From: Planctomycetaceae bacterium
GTDB taxonomy: Bacteria; Planctomycetota; Planctomycetia; Pirellulales; Pirellulaceae
Reading direction: 5' to 3'
Assembly: GCA_007694185.1 (NCBI GenBank)
Contig: RECD01000155.1
Location: 40,767-104,766, forward strand
Length of the DNA stretch: 64,000 nt
Below are positions 1-8,209 of the stretch, one piece after another; position 1 is the stretch's first letter, and each line of letters starts with the position of its first letter. The notes under the pieces are model-generated. The model had not been told where the DNA came from. It searched no databases and worked only from the letters and a program-made list of their open reading frames with translations. The position numbers were made by a program, and so were the translations under genes.

Positions 1-1072
1 ATCCGTTGATGAAATCGATCAGCATCCGTAGCCCCCCCAACTGCCGCCTGTCGAAGTGAAAGCTGAGTCGCGGTAACCCCGCCAATTCCCGTTCGTCAGA
101 TTCCTCGTCGAGCGCCCCGGTCTGTTCGAATTTTCCATCGACCAGCAGGCCCGAGAATTGGTGCTGAAGCTGGTCCAGGCGTTCGTCGCTGAGGCGTTGC
201 TTGAGCCGAAAAACGAGGCGATTGCGAACATATCGGCTGGAGTGATAAACACGGTAAAAGGTCAGGATTTCCGCGACCGCTTCCTCGACCGAGTCCGTGA
301 TCCGGTACAGCCGCACGTCCTCGGGGCTGATCAGCCGCTCGGAGAGCAAATGGCGGTCGAAGAATTGCCCCAGGTCCTTCCAGTAGCTGCCCCCGGGACG
401 GTCCAGCAACACGACCGGCATCATGGTCTGTTTGCCGGTTTGCAGGAGCGTCAGTGTTTCCAGTGTCTCGTCCAACGTCCCGAAACCGCCTGGGGAACAG
501 ACGACCGCGCTACATTCCTTGACGAACATCAGCTTGCGGGTGAAGAAGTACTTCAGCGTCACCAGCTTCGGGTCGCCGTGAATGTAGGGGTTCGAGAACT
601 GCTCGAACGGGAGCATGATGTTCAGCCCCATGGAAGCTTCTCGTCCGGCACCCTTGTGCCCCGCTTCCATGATCCCGGCGCCGGCGCCGGTGATGATCAT
701 CCAACCGTGCCCGGCCATTTCCCTCGCGAAGCGTTCGGTCGTGAGGTAGTCGGGGTGGTCCGAAGGGGTTCGCGCCGATCCGAAAATGGTCACTTTCCGC
801 CGCCGACGGTAGGGCCGGAACACCTTGAACGCGTACCGCAACTCGCGTAGGGTTCGGGAAAGGATCTTGAGATCACCACGTGCCGTCGCATCCGCTTCCA
901 GCCGTTGGATCGTGTCGCGAAGGACCCCGTAAAGCTCTTCGTTGCCGACCGAGGACCCGGCATCGAGCGTCAGCGGTTCATCCGCCGGTTGCGGTCGCAA
1001 CAGCTCATCATCGCCGACCGCCTCGCTTGGCAAATCACTCGTGGGCCGGGGGTCTCGAAAAGACGGCGCCAT
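1..1072 (-). CDS. LOG-family (TIGR00730-type) nucleotide phosphoribohydrolase, 3' end outside the window
   Basis: This ORF is missing from the supplied track because it runs off the left edge. Reading the minus strand from an ATG at 1072 gives 357 codons without a stop. It has a Rossmann-type core with FGSAR at about residues 97-101, GAGAGIMEA at 129-137 and the diagnostic LOG motif PGGFGTLDE at 194-202. LOG proteins cleave ribose-5-phosphate from nucleoside monophosphates such as cytokinin precursors; the substrate here is not known. An N-terminal extension of about 90 residues precedes the core, and over 100 residues follow the motif, so it is longer than minimal LOG proteins. It lies 117 bp downstream of the histidine kinase in the same direction. 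The family call is firm; the substrate is open. Confidence 0.85.
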   Translation of the reverse strand, partial: MAPSFRDPRPTSDLPSEAVGDDELLRPQPADEPLTLDAGSSVGNEELYGVLRDTIQRLEADATARGDLKILSRTLRELRYAFKVFRPYRRRRKVTIFGSARTPSDHPDYLTTERFAREMAGHGWMIITGAGAGIMEAGHKGAGREASMGLNIMLPFEQFSNPYIHGDPKLVTLKYFFTRKLMFVKECSAVVCSPGGFGTLDETLETLTLLQTGKQTMMPVVLLDRPGGSYWKDLGQFFDRHLLSERLISPEDVRLYRITDSVEEAVAEILTFYRVYHSSRYVRNRLVFRLKQRLSDERLDQLQHQFSGLLVDGKFEQTGALDEESDERELAGLPRLSFHFDRRQLGGLRMLIDFING

Positions 1073-1167
1073 CAAAGAACCTGTCTGTTCCAGGGGGATT
1101 CGGTCCGTCAGCTGTCGGTGGCTGCGGTCGGCGTGGATTCGGGGCTCGCGTGTCGAGGAGGCCGCCC

Positions 1168-1183
1168 GGCCCCGGAGGGGGCC
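1168..1183 (-). terminator. Hairpin just after the histidine kinase stop codon
   Basis: GGCCCC and GGGGCC pair in a perfect 6-bp stem around a 4-nt loop, six nucleotides beyond the kinase stop. There is no T-tract. It could reduce transcription into the LOG gene or protect the upstream mRNA end. Confidence 0.35.
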
Positions 1184-1189
1184 TGCACA

Positions 1190-2518
1190 CTATCGCCCAA
1201 GCGGTATCTGAAGGCTAGCGGTGCAGCCGATCGGTCCGGTCGAGAGGGTCAATCGTCCGCCGTGCAATTCGGCGATCCGCGCGGCACGACAAAGGCCGAC
1301 ACCAAGACCCCGACCGGCTTCACGCCCCGAAAAATAGGGGTCGAGGGCGTTCCGTGATGCCGCTTCGCTGAGACCCGGCCCGCTGTCGGCGATGCGGATC
1401 AGCAGTTGGGCCGGTACGGTGCCGAAATCGTCTGCGGTCGCGAGCCCTTCGGCGCCGGGTGACGTCTCGTAGGAAAGGACGACTCGCCCGTCAGCAGCGA
1501 TCGCCTCGATCGCGTTGCGGACCAGCGCCCGCGTCGCTTCAAGCAACATGCAGTAGTCAGCTCGAACTCGCAAACTCGGCGGTCCCTCGACCAGCCTCAA
1601 TTCGATCCCGCGGTCGCGGACCATTGCTGACGAGTCCCGGATGACCGTTGCTAGCATTGCTCGTGGGTCGACTTCGCCAAATACCGGTTGGGGCGGACGG
1701 GCGTAGAACATCAGGTCGGCAATCATCTCGTGCGCCCGCATCGCCTGCTCGACGATCCGTTCCATCCCCCGCCGCCGGAGTGCGTCCGGTTCGTCCTTCA
1801 TCAGCAGTTGAGCGCGGGTCGAAATGTTCGCTAGCGGGTTGTTGATCTCGTGACTCAAGCCGTAGGCGAACTGCTGCACCGCGGCCCGTTTGGAGGTTTC
1901 GACCGCCCGTTCGAAACGCCGTTCCCAATCGATTAACTGCGCCGTTTGCCTCGCCAATCGCGACAGATCGAGTTCGCCCGGACGATAATCCGGCGTTTCG
2001 CCGGTGTTTTGCCCCAGAAGCTGCCTTGAGGTTGCCGCTACCAACCCGGACTCGTCATCGGTCCGCGGGTCGTCGATCTGAGGCCAGGTCTCGCGCCAGG
2101 CGACCGGGACCGCCGGCCCGACGAGTTCCAGCCAAGCGTCGCCAGCCGACAACCATCGCTCGATCGGCATGCGGGCGAACCGTCGTCCCAACTTGTTGAG
2201 AACCGTGCAGTCCGCGGCGGTCGAATCGGGCCGTGCGGCCGACGGCTCGAATCCCTCCCCGGCGGCCAGCACGCCCGGCAAAGCGTTCCAAAGTTGGCAC
2301 GCTAAATCGCGGACCGTCGCCCGGTTGTCCAGCGGTCGCCAGAGCGCGGCAAACAGGAACAGGGCCGGGTCCTGCCGGAGTTGGTCCGCCAATCTGGCCA
2401 CCTCCGCATGCCCTTCGCCGCTACGGATCAGTAGCGAAGCGAGCAATTCCCGAGTTTGCCGAGACAGCGGCAAACTCCACGCGAGGCCCTGCCACTTGAG
2501 TTTAGGCAGCCGATTCAT
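1190..2518 (-). CDS. Soluble sensor histidine kinase
   Basis: This 442-residue kinase probably partners the response regulator 40 bp upstream. The H-box is FAYGLSHEINNPLA with the phospho-accepting His near residue 223. The N-box (RNAIEAI), G1 box (DSGPGL) and G2 box (GRGLGVGL) of the HATPase domain follow in order. I see no membrane segment or signal peptide, so it should sense a cytoplasmic signal or be driven by a partner. The N-terminal ~200 residues are not a domain I recognise with confidence. The ORF track starts at 2608, but that start would overlap the regulator by 50 bp; the ATG at 2518 gives a normal spacing and I prefer it. Confidence 0.88.
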   Translation of the reverse strand: MNRLPKLKWQGLAWSLPLSRQTRELLASLLIRSGEGHAEVARLADQLRQDPALFLFAALWRPLDNRATVRDLACQLWNALPGVLAAGEGFEPSAARPDSTAADCTVLNKLGRRFARMPIERWLSAGDAWLELVGPAVPVAWRETWPQIDDPRTDDESGLVAATSRQLLGQNTGETPDYRPGELDLSRLARQTAQLIDWERRFERAVETSKRAAVQQFAYGLSHEINNPLANISTRAQLLMKDEPDALRRRGMERIVEQAMRAHEMIADLMFYARPPQPVFGEVDPRAMLATVIRDSSAMVRDRGIELRLVEGPPSLRVRADYCMLLEATRALVRNAIEAIAADGRVVLSYETSPGAEGLATADDFGTVPAQLLIRIADSGPGLSEAASRNALDPYFSGREAGRGLGVGLCRAARIAELHGGRLTLSTGPIGCTASLQIPLGR

Positions 2519-2558
2519 CCGCCGGCACCGTCGGTGAAGGTCGAAGTGCCGCCACAAC

Positions 2559-3146
2559 TCAAGACGACACGACGCGTTCCATATCGAGCAAACCACAGGC
2601 GTGAGCAACCAAATCGTCGATCACGAACGGCTTCTGCATGAAGTCATTCGCCCCCGCCGCCTTCAGTTCCTCGACCCTGTCCCGCTCGACCATTCCAGAA
2701 ATGCACAAGATTTTCACCATGTCCAAAGCCGTATCGCTACGAATCCTCTGACATACTTCCTTGCCATTGATGTCGGGCAGCATCACATCCAGGATGACTA
2801 GGTCTGGGCGAAACTCACGGACACCCATCCCCGCGTCGAAGCCGTTGTTGACCGTTTTGATATCAAATCGCCCGTCCCGCTGAAAACCGTCACTGATCAG
2901 TTCGACCAAATCTTCGTCGTCGTCGACGATCAGCAATTTCTTGCGGCCGCTCTCCAACGCGTCCGTCGGAATGCCGTTGTCTCTCATGAAGGCGAACAAC
3001 TGGTCGCGGGGGATCCGCCGAAACCGACTGCCCGGTACGCGAAAGCCCTTCAGCGACCCGTTGTCGAAACAACGGATGATCGTTTGCTGACTGACCTTGC
3101 AAATCTTCGCCGCTTCACCGGTAGTAAAAACCGTCTTCGTGCTCAT
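2559..3146 (-). CDS. Response regulator with N-terminal excisionase/MerR-type HTH and C-terminal receiver
   Basis: This 195-residue protein has an excisionase-like helix-turn-helix at residues 5-60 (TGEAAKICKVSQQTI) followed by a receiver domain at about 69-190. Receiver residues are intact: acidic DDDED at 75-79, phospho-acceptor D120 in LVILDVMLPD, switch Ser near 150 and Lys172 in MQKPF. The order, DNA-binding domain first and receiver second, is the reverse of OmpR or NarL regulators. It is the first gene of a minus-strand group followed by the histidine kinase. The targets are unknown; the divergent intergenic region to hemH is one place it could bind. Confidence 0.9.
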   Translation of the reverse strand: MSTKTVFTTGEAAKICKVSQQTIIRCFDNGSLKGFRVPGSRFRRIPRDQLFAFMRDNGIPTDALESGRKKLLIVDDDEDLVELISDGFQRDGRFDIKTVNNGFDAGMGVREFRPDLVILDVMLPDINGKEVCQRIRSDTALDMVKILCISGMVERDRVEELKAAGANDFMQKPFVIDDLVAHACGLLDMERVVSS

Positions 3147-3492
3147 GACCGATATCCGTCCTCCGTGCGTGCCGAGCCCGCTAGGCGTTAAAGTTGCTGC
3201 GATAGGATCGAGGGCGTGCCAAGGAAGTCACCAGCTATCGCTTCGTTCCGCAAGGCTGCGAAGTCAACGCAGGCGATAAGGAACTCCGTTCCCCGCTGGC
3301 TTGCCGATCTTGCCACACCCGCAGAATATACCCATCTTGCGGTTTGGGTCAATGTCGATTCATTCCCCGTCGACCAGCCTGATCCCCCGGGACTCGCCGG
3401 CTCCCCTACAATGGCAATGAGTCGTTTTCAGGCGGCATTCGATGCCCTGCCGGACGGCCGCCGAGCCACCCGAACCCCCCGTCGGAGTTTTG
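3147..3492. other. Divergent intergenic region between the response regulator and hemH
   Basis: About 345 bp with no convincing ORF. It should hold the promoters of both divergent genes, but I could not pick hexamers with confidence. TATCGCTTCG at 3236-3245 can pair with CGAAG (3259-3263) and GCGATA (3273-3278) in a nested imperfect stem. A GGAG at 3484-3487 is a reasonable Shine-Dalgarno for hemH. Confidence 0.4.
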
Positions 3493-4578
3493 ATGTCCGA
3501 ACAGAGTCTCCCTTACGATTCGTTCCTGTTGGTTTCCTTCGGCGGGCCTGAGGGGCCCGACGATGTGATGCCATTTCTCGAAAACGTGTTGCGAGGAAAG
3601 AACGTGCCTCGGGAGCGAATGTTGGAAGTTGCTGGGCATTACCAGCATTTCGGCGGTGTTAGCCCGATCAACGCTCAGAACCGAGCCTTGATCGACGCAC
3701 TTCGCCGAGAGTTCGCCGAACACGGGGTCGACTTGCCGATCTACTGGGGGAATCGGAATTGGGACCCGTTATTGCCCGACACGATTCGCCGCATGCGGGA
3801 TGACGGTTGTCGTCGCACGTTGGCGTTTTTTACGAGCATGTTCAGTTGCTTTAGCGGCTGTCGCCAATACCGCGAGAACATCGCGGCCGCCCGGGATCAG
3901 GTCGGCCCGGACGCCCCTGTGATCGACAAATTACGGATGGGATTCAACCATCCCGGCTTCATCGAACCGCAGTCGGAACTGGTTCAGGCCGCGGTCCGAC
4001 AAATTGACGGCACTTCTCAAACGAAGGTCCTGTTCACCGCCCATAGCATTCCGATGTCGATGGCAGATCATTGCGACTACGAGAAACAACTGCGTGAGGC
4101 CTGTCGATTGGTTGCCGAGGGGGCCGCAGTCGAAAACTGGGAACTGGTGTTCCAAAGTCGGAGTGGCCCGCCACAGCAACCATGGCTCGAGCCAGATGTT
4201 TGCGCACGGATCGCCGCCCTGGACGATGCCGCGCATTTGACCGGATTGGTCATCGCCCCGATCGGTTTCGTGAGCGACCACATGGAGGTGTTGTTTGATT
4301 TGGATGAGGAGGCCACGAAAGTATGCCAAGATCGTGGCATTTCGATGGCTCGCGCGGGGACAGTCGGTACTCATCCTCGATTTGTTGCCATGGTGCGACA
4401 GTTGGTCCAGGAGCGGATGGATTTATCAGCGGAACGGTCGGCACTCGGCGCTCTCGGCCCCTGGCACGATGTCTGCCCCGTCGATTGTTGTCTTTACTTT
4501 CCCACCCGACCTGCGGCCACCGGCGCGGCGAGGACCAGCACGCAGGCGGCTCCGGCTAACGCGAAACCTGGGGAGTGA
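3493..4578 (+). CDS. hemH: Ferrochelatase
   Basis: Ferrochelatase inserts Fe(II) into a porphyrin in the last steps of haem synthesis. The 361-residue product begins with YDSFLLVSFGGPEGPDDV, the family N-terminus. It carries GGVSPINAQN, and the active-site His lies in TAHSIPMSM near the middle. I chose the ATG at 3493 over the track start at 3442 because a GGAG lies a few bases upstream and family homology begins there. The C-terminus ends with CPVDCCLYFP, then a low-complexity Ala/Thr/Pro tail. That tail overlaps the 3' end of the convergent MFS gene by 85 bp. Proto- versus coproporphyrin specificity cannot be told from this reading. Confidence 0.93.
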   Translation: MSEQSLPYDSFLLVSFGGPEGPDDVMPFLENVLRGKNVPRERMLEVAGHYQHFGGVSPINAQNRALIDALRREFAEHGVDLPIYWGNRNWDPLLPDTIRRMRDDGCRRTLAFFTSMFSCFSGCRQYRENIAAARDQVGPDAPVIDKLRMGFNHPGFIEPQSELVQAAVRQIDGTSQTKVLFTAHSIPMSMADHCDYEKQLREACRLVAEGAAVENWELVFQSRSGPPQQPWLEPDVCARIAALDDAAHLTGLVIAPIGFVSDHMEVLFDLDEEATKVCQDRGISMARAGTVGTHPRFVAMVRQLVQERMDLSAERSALGALGPWHDVCPVDCCLYFPTRPAATGAARTSTQAAPANAKPGE

Positions 4579-5942
4579 GCGGCTGCGACCCAGCCCCACA
4601 GAATACCGCCTAACGCCATTGCCACCGCCATGGATGAAAGATAACAGGCCATGCCCCGGGCTCGAACTTCATCCGCTAACGCGAACTGGGCGCTCGAGTT
4701 GAGCGTCGTGAGCACCGTCATCCAGGCTGCCCCGATCATCATGGCTGCGGACAGCGACAGCGGCCGCCAACTGGAGGCCGAGATGATCGCCAATCCGACG
4801 GCGTATAGCAGCATGGCAGCCAGCATTGTCGTGTCCGGGCCGAATCGCGAGCGTAGTCGCGGCAGCCAGGCTGCTCCTAGTACCGCGCCCAAGCCGATCG
4901 CACCGACCAGATAGCCATAGCCGCTGGCATCCCAAGCGAGCTGCTGGCGGGCCACCAAAGGCAAGAGTGCCCACAATGAACTGGCTGGCACCACGAAGAG
5001 CCCTACCCGAATCAAGGTCCAACGCAACTCCCCCGGCGCGAACGCGAGGGTCAGCCCATCGCGCATCGACGCGATGAAGGTGTCCGCAGGGACAGTGGTT
5101 TGCCGAGTCCGACGCCAACAGACGACGGCCAGCAGGACGAAGCCGAAGGACAACGCATTGACGCCAAACGCGGCCCAAATCCCGATCCCGGCGATCAATA
5201 GACCGCCGACCGCAGGACCGACACTCCGGGCCAGGTTGAAGCTGAGACTGCCCAAGGCGATCGCTTGAGGCAATTGCTTTCGCTCGACGATCTCTGGGAT
5301 CGATGCCTGCCACGTGGGGACGTGAAGGACCGTCCCGATCCCCATCGCAAAGGTCAACGCCAACAGCCCGAAGGGACTGATCCGGTCCAGCCAACTCAGC
5401 ACGGCCAAACTGGTGGCGACCGCCATCAACCAGCACTGCACGACCAGCATCAGACGTCGGCGATCGACTCGGTCCGACAAGGCCCCGGCAGGCAAGGCCA
5501 ACAAAATCATCGGCAATGCCATCGCTGTTCGGACCGCCGAGACCATTTGTGGCGAGCCGTCGAGCGTCGACATCAGCCAACCGGCACCGATCTCGTGAAT
5601 CCACGTCCCGGTGTTGGAGAGCAACGAGGCCGCCCAGAACATCCGATAGGTGGAAGAGGCGAACGGCGCGAGCGGCCCGATTCGTTCCTGTGCCGCTGTC
5701 GACCCAGTCCGAACGTCGGTACCGGTTTCGATGCCAGATGGGGCTGCTGAGCCCGGTTCCGGTTCCGATTTCGGAAAATTCTCCGCCACGTCGGCAGGTC
5801 GCTCGGCAGGCGATTCCGGTCGCATCACCGGACTCGTGCCGCTCAAGCTGATTCCACCACGCCCCGTCAACGCCCCCTCCGATTCGGCCGAGAGGCCACC
5901 GACGGTAGCCGGTTTTCGCAAGGGGGATCGGAGCGGCGTCAT
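4494..5942 (-). CDS. MFS exporter (MFS_3/EntS-like)
   Basis: Predicted inner-membrane drug/proton or metabolite exporter of 482 residues. About 95 hydrophilic, Pro/Ser/Glu-rich residues precede the first membrane helix (MFWAASLLSNTGTWIHEIGAGW). The conserved MFS loop after TM2 is seen as ALSDRVDRRRLM, and roughly twelve hydrophobic segments follow to the C-terminus. The opening resembles the MFS_3/EntS group, whose members include siderophore exporters. The ATG at 5825 (MRPESPAE) is a credible shorter start. The 3' end overlaps hemH antisense by 85 bp. Its substrate is unknown; neighbouring hemH hints at iron or tetrapyrrole, but this is only inference. Confidence 0.85.
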   Translation of the reverse strand: MTPLRSPLRKPATVGGLSAESEGALTGRGGISLSGTSPVMRPESPAERPADVAENFPKSEPEPGSAAPSGIETGTDVRTGSTAAQERIGPLAPFASSTYRMFWAASLLSNTGTWIHEIGAGWLMSTLDGSPQMVSAVRTAMALPMILLALPAGALSDRVDRRRLMLVVQCWLMAVATSLAVLSWLDRISPFGLLALTFAMGIGTVLHVPTWQASIPEIVERKQLPQAIALGSLSFNLARSVGPAVGGLLIAGIGIWAAFGVNALSFGFVLLAVVCWRRTRQTTVPADTFIASMRDGLTLAFAPGELRWTLIRVGLFVVPASSLWALLPLVARQQLAWDASGYGYLVGAIGLGAVLGAAWLPRLRSRFGPDTTMLAAMLLYAVGLAIISASSWRPLSLSAAMMIGAAWMTVLTTLNSSAQFALADEVRARGMACYLSSMAVAMALGGILWGWVAAAHSPGFALAGAACVLVLAAPVAAGRVGK

Positions 5943-6006
5943 CAGGTTCCTGAAGGGAAGGCGAGGCTACCTGACTCCATGCTAGCTGGCTGGCCAGGTT
6001 AATCTC

Positions 6007-6019
6007 GCCCGAACCGGGC
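6007..6019. terminator. Small hairpin between the PIG-L and MFS genes
   Basis: GCCCG-AAC-CGGGC forms a 5-bp stem with a 3-nt loop, about 85 bp downstream of the PIG-L stop and 65 bp upstream of the MFS start. There is no T-tract, and small stems like this are common in GC-rich DNA. Confidence 0.2.
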
Positions 6020-6082
6020 AGTTCCCAATCGTCGGCGAGCGTGCGCCCGCTCCTGATTGCCGAGTGCGGGGACCCAACGATC

Positions 6083-6097
6083 TGGGAAGCGGTCCCA
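6083..6097 (-). terminator. Hairpin just after the PIG-L deacetylase stop
   Basis: TGGGA and TCCCA form a 5-bp stem with a 5-nt loop, 7 bp beyond the stop codon. There is no T-tract. Confidence 0.3.
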
Positions 6098-6103
6098 CGA
6101 AGC

Positions 6104-7018
6104 TCAACGCTGTGGCAAGAAGGGGAACAGCGTACGAATTTCATTTTCCGAGGGCTGGCGGCCGAATTCGCAGATCTCGAACGCCTCTGCGTATCGGACT
6201 TTTCCAGCTTCCTCTTCACCGTACCATCGGGCCAAGCCATCGCGATAGCGGTCGGCCTCGGCACTCTGCCGCCGGTCCCAGCGTTCCCACAACCATTGGC
6301 GACGAGCTTCCGGTTGATTCGCCGGCGGGTTGGCGGCCATGATTTCGGCGCTCCCGAGTGCACCACCTTCGAACGTTTGAGATTCCAACGCCATCAACGC
6401 ATCGACTTTTTGTTCGAACACGTCATCGATCGCGACGGTGATGTCGGCCCGAAATGGGTAAGGCTTTTTGAATCCGTCACTCGAATAGAGAAAGACGGGG
6501 TTCTTGGATAAAGGTGCGACGTCGGGACAGAAGAATGGGACCGCGACCATGTAAGCGGCGTCTTGGACGAGCACCCCGACATAACGGTGGTCGGGGTGGT
6601 AGTCCCAGGGTCGGTGGCAGATCACGATGTCGGCCTGCCACTCTCGGATCAATCGGGTGATCGTTCGCCGATTTTCCAAGGTCGGTAGCAACTCGCCGTC
6701 GTGGATGTCGAGCACTTCCGAAGCCACTCCCAACCTTTCGGCGACCAACGCCGATTCGGCCGTTCGGCGCTTCGCCAGCGGGCCACCCGCCATCGCCCAG
6801 TGTCCGATGTCACCGTTGGTTACGGATACCAATTTGACGTGGTGGCCGGCCTTGGCCCACAAAGCCGCCACCCCGCCCGCCTTGTATTCGGCGTCATCCG
6901 GATGGGCGCCAAAGACGATCACGCGGATTTTTTCGTCTTGTGCGAAAACGTCGGTGGCGAAAATGAGCAAGCTCGAAAGCAACAATAGCGATCGGAAAAC
7001 ATGCGAAATTGGACTCAT
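6104..7018 (-). CDS. Secreted PIG-L/LmbE-type N-deacetylase
   Basis: This family uses Zn to remove N-acetyl groups from GlcNAc-containing substrates. The 304-residue product starts with a clear Sec signal peptide (hydrophobic SLLLLSSLLIFA, cleavage probably after DVFA), so it acts outside the cytoplasm. The metal-binding AHPDDAEYKAGG sits near residues 37-48 and the second ligand motif is YHPDHR. It is probably the last gene of a minus-strand operon with the alpha/beta hydrolase (102 bp upstream) and the isomerase/epimerase-like gene. A palindrome at 7065-7082 lies in the spacer ahead of it. The substrate could be an acetylated polysaccharide fragment, but nothing in the sequence proves this. 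Confidence 0.9.
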   Translation of the reverse strand: MSPISHVFRSLLLLSSLLIFATDVFAQDEKIRVIVFGAHPDDAEYKAGGVAALWAKAGHHVKLVSVTNGDIGHWAMAGGPLAKRRTAESALVAERLGVASEVLDIHDGELLPTLENRRTITRLIREWQADIVICHRPWDYHPDHRYVGVLVQDAAYMVAVPFFCPDVAPLSKNPVFLYSSDGFKKPYPFRADITVAIDDVFEQKVDALMALESQTFEGGALGSAEIMAANPPANQPEARRQWLWERWDRRQSAEADRYRDGLARWYGEEEAGKVRYAEAFEICEFGRQPSENEIRTLFPFLPQR

Positions 7019-7064
7019 GGGAAGGCTCGCCTGAGAGGAGGAACGGCAGGTTGACTATGGACCT

Positions 7065-7082
7065 AGGATAACCGGTTGTCCT
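7065..7082. promoter_or_regulatory. 18-bp near-perfect palindrome upstream of the PIG-L gene
   Basis: AGGATAACCGGTTGTCCT is a dyad with eight of nine pairs matched and no spacer. It lies 47-64 bp ahead of the PIG-L start. With no loop it is a better DNA operator candidate than an RNA hairpin. Confidence 0.35.
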
Positions 7083-7101
7083 CAACCCTGGACGTTCGCT
7101 T

Positions 7102-7114
7102 CCCCGAATCGGGG
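7102..7114 (-). terminator. Hairpin just after the alpha/beta hydrolase stop
   Basis: CCCCG-AAT-CGGGG forms a perfect 5-bp stem with a 3-nt loop, 6 bp past the stop codon. Together with the palindrome at 7065 it suggests the PIG-L gene may be expressed separately from the upstream genes. Confidence 0.3.
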
Positions 7115-7120
7115 CAGCGC

Positions 7121-8209
7121 TCACCTGGTCATTTCGTCCCGAATCTGCTGCAGCACCACCGGCAAAAAAATGATTCCGGTATAATGATTCGCCGGCAGTT
7201 CGATGTGGTGCGAATCCGGTAACCGAGCTGCTTTGGCCAAAGCGTAGGAACTCGACCGGGGGACCACGTCGTCGAACGCCCCGTTGTAGAGCCAGGTTCG
7301 CTCCGGATCGATCCGATGCGCCAAACGCAACGGCTCGATCGGTCTGGCTAACTCCGCCACCTGCTCCGCTCGGATGCCTAGCCGTTCCAGTTGTTCACGA
7401 ATCTTGGCGGCGTCTTTCTTGCCCTCGTTGACGACCCGGTCGAGTTGGCCGCCGGCCAACAAGATGAAAACGCGATCGAAACCGTTGTCCAAACCGGCGA
7501 CGGTGGAGGTGACGAATCCGCCCAAACTGGTTCCCTGAACCCCGATCCGAGAAGTGTCGACTCCCGGCAACACCGCGGCAACATCTCGGGCCCGACGAAC
7601 GTCAGCGATTCCTTGTCGCAGCCAATCGAGCATCCGCTCGGGACGATCGGCCAATTCCGTTCGACGCTCACCATAGCCAGGCAATTGAAGCATCAACGCA
7701 TGGATGCCATGTCCACGCAACCCTCGGGCGATCAATCGCCCGACGGGCATGCTGCGGCCCGATTCATGCACGACGACGACCGCGGGGGCGTTCAGCAACT
7801 CACCCGCCTCGCCCTGCGCCGCGTACCACTCGACCGCGACCCGGTCGTGGATCGCATTACCCGCCGGGAGTGGCGAAGGAAAGTAGAGCATGCGATCGCC
7901 ATGCGATCCGACCGCCGATCCGATCTCGACCGCGAAGGATTGTGGCGACCAGCGTAGACCCGTCAGGCATTCTTGAGCGTCGCCACTGGGATCTAGGTCG
8001 CAGGTGAGCGTGTCGCAGGCGGGGATCGAAACGCCGGCTTCGGGCAATGCGAGTCGGGCCGTCGCAACCGGATCGGTCTCTGCCGCTGGGCTCGCGACGG
8101 CAGAGAGCAGAATCGATCCCAGGAGCACGACCAGACCGAAAGCCCTCGACGATCCCAGGCAGGGTCTCATTGGTGAGGAAGCTTCGCCGTGAGGCCGTGC
8201 AAGTTGCAT
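7121..8209 (-). CDS. Secreted alpha/beta hydrolase (acyl-esterase/peptidase-like)
   Basis: A 362-residue alpha/beta-hydrolase-fold protein. The nucleophile elbow is GVQGTSLGG, with the catalytic Ser in its centre. The likely acid is the Asp in YNGAFDDVVP and the likely His is in PANHYTG near the C-terminus. A hydrophobic stretch (FGLVVLLGSILLSAVASPA) at about residues 24-42 is a signal peptide. The start at 8209 overlaps the upstream stop as TGATG, which points to translational coupling; the ATG at 8170 would give a more normal signal-peptide length. It may act as an esterase on sugar esters given its neighbours, but its substrate cannot be read from sequence. Confidence 0.85.
   Translation of the reverse strand: MQLARPHGEASSPMRPCLGSSRAFGLVVLLGSILLSAVASPAAETDPVATARLALPEAGVSIPACDTLTCDLDPSGDAQECLTGLRWSPQSFAVEIGSAVGSHGDRMLYFPSPLPAGNAIHDRVAVEWYAAQGEAGELLNAPAVVVVHESGRSMPVGRLIARGLRGHGIHALMLQLPGYGERRTELADRPERMLDWLRQGIADVRRARDVAAVLPGVDTSRIGVQGTSLGGFVTSTVAGLDNGFDRVFILLAGGQLDRVVNEGKKDAAKIREQLERLGIRAEQVAELARPIEPLRLAHRIDPERTWLYNGAFDDVVPRSSSYALAKAARLPDSHHIELPANHYTGIIFLPVVLQQIRDEMTR

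Noticed and set aside
158-850. 230-aa plus-strand ORF
   Set aside because: It lies opposite the LOG-family gene, which carries the PGGFGTLDE motif on the minus strand.
2519-2608. Longer histidine kinase start at 2608
   Set aside because: It would overlap the response regulator by 50 bp and adds residues unlike the rest of the protein.
4669-6366. 565-aa minus-strand ORF
   Set aside because: It is a shifted frame over the MFS gene with no hydrophobic segments and Arg/Gly-rich composition.
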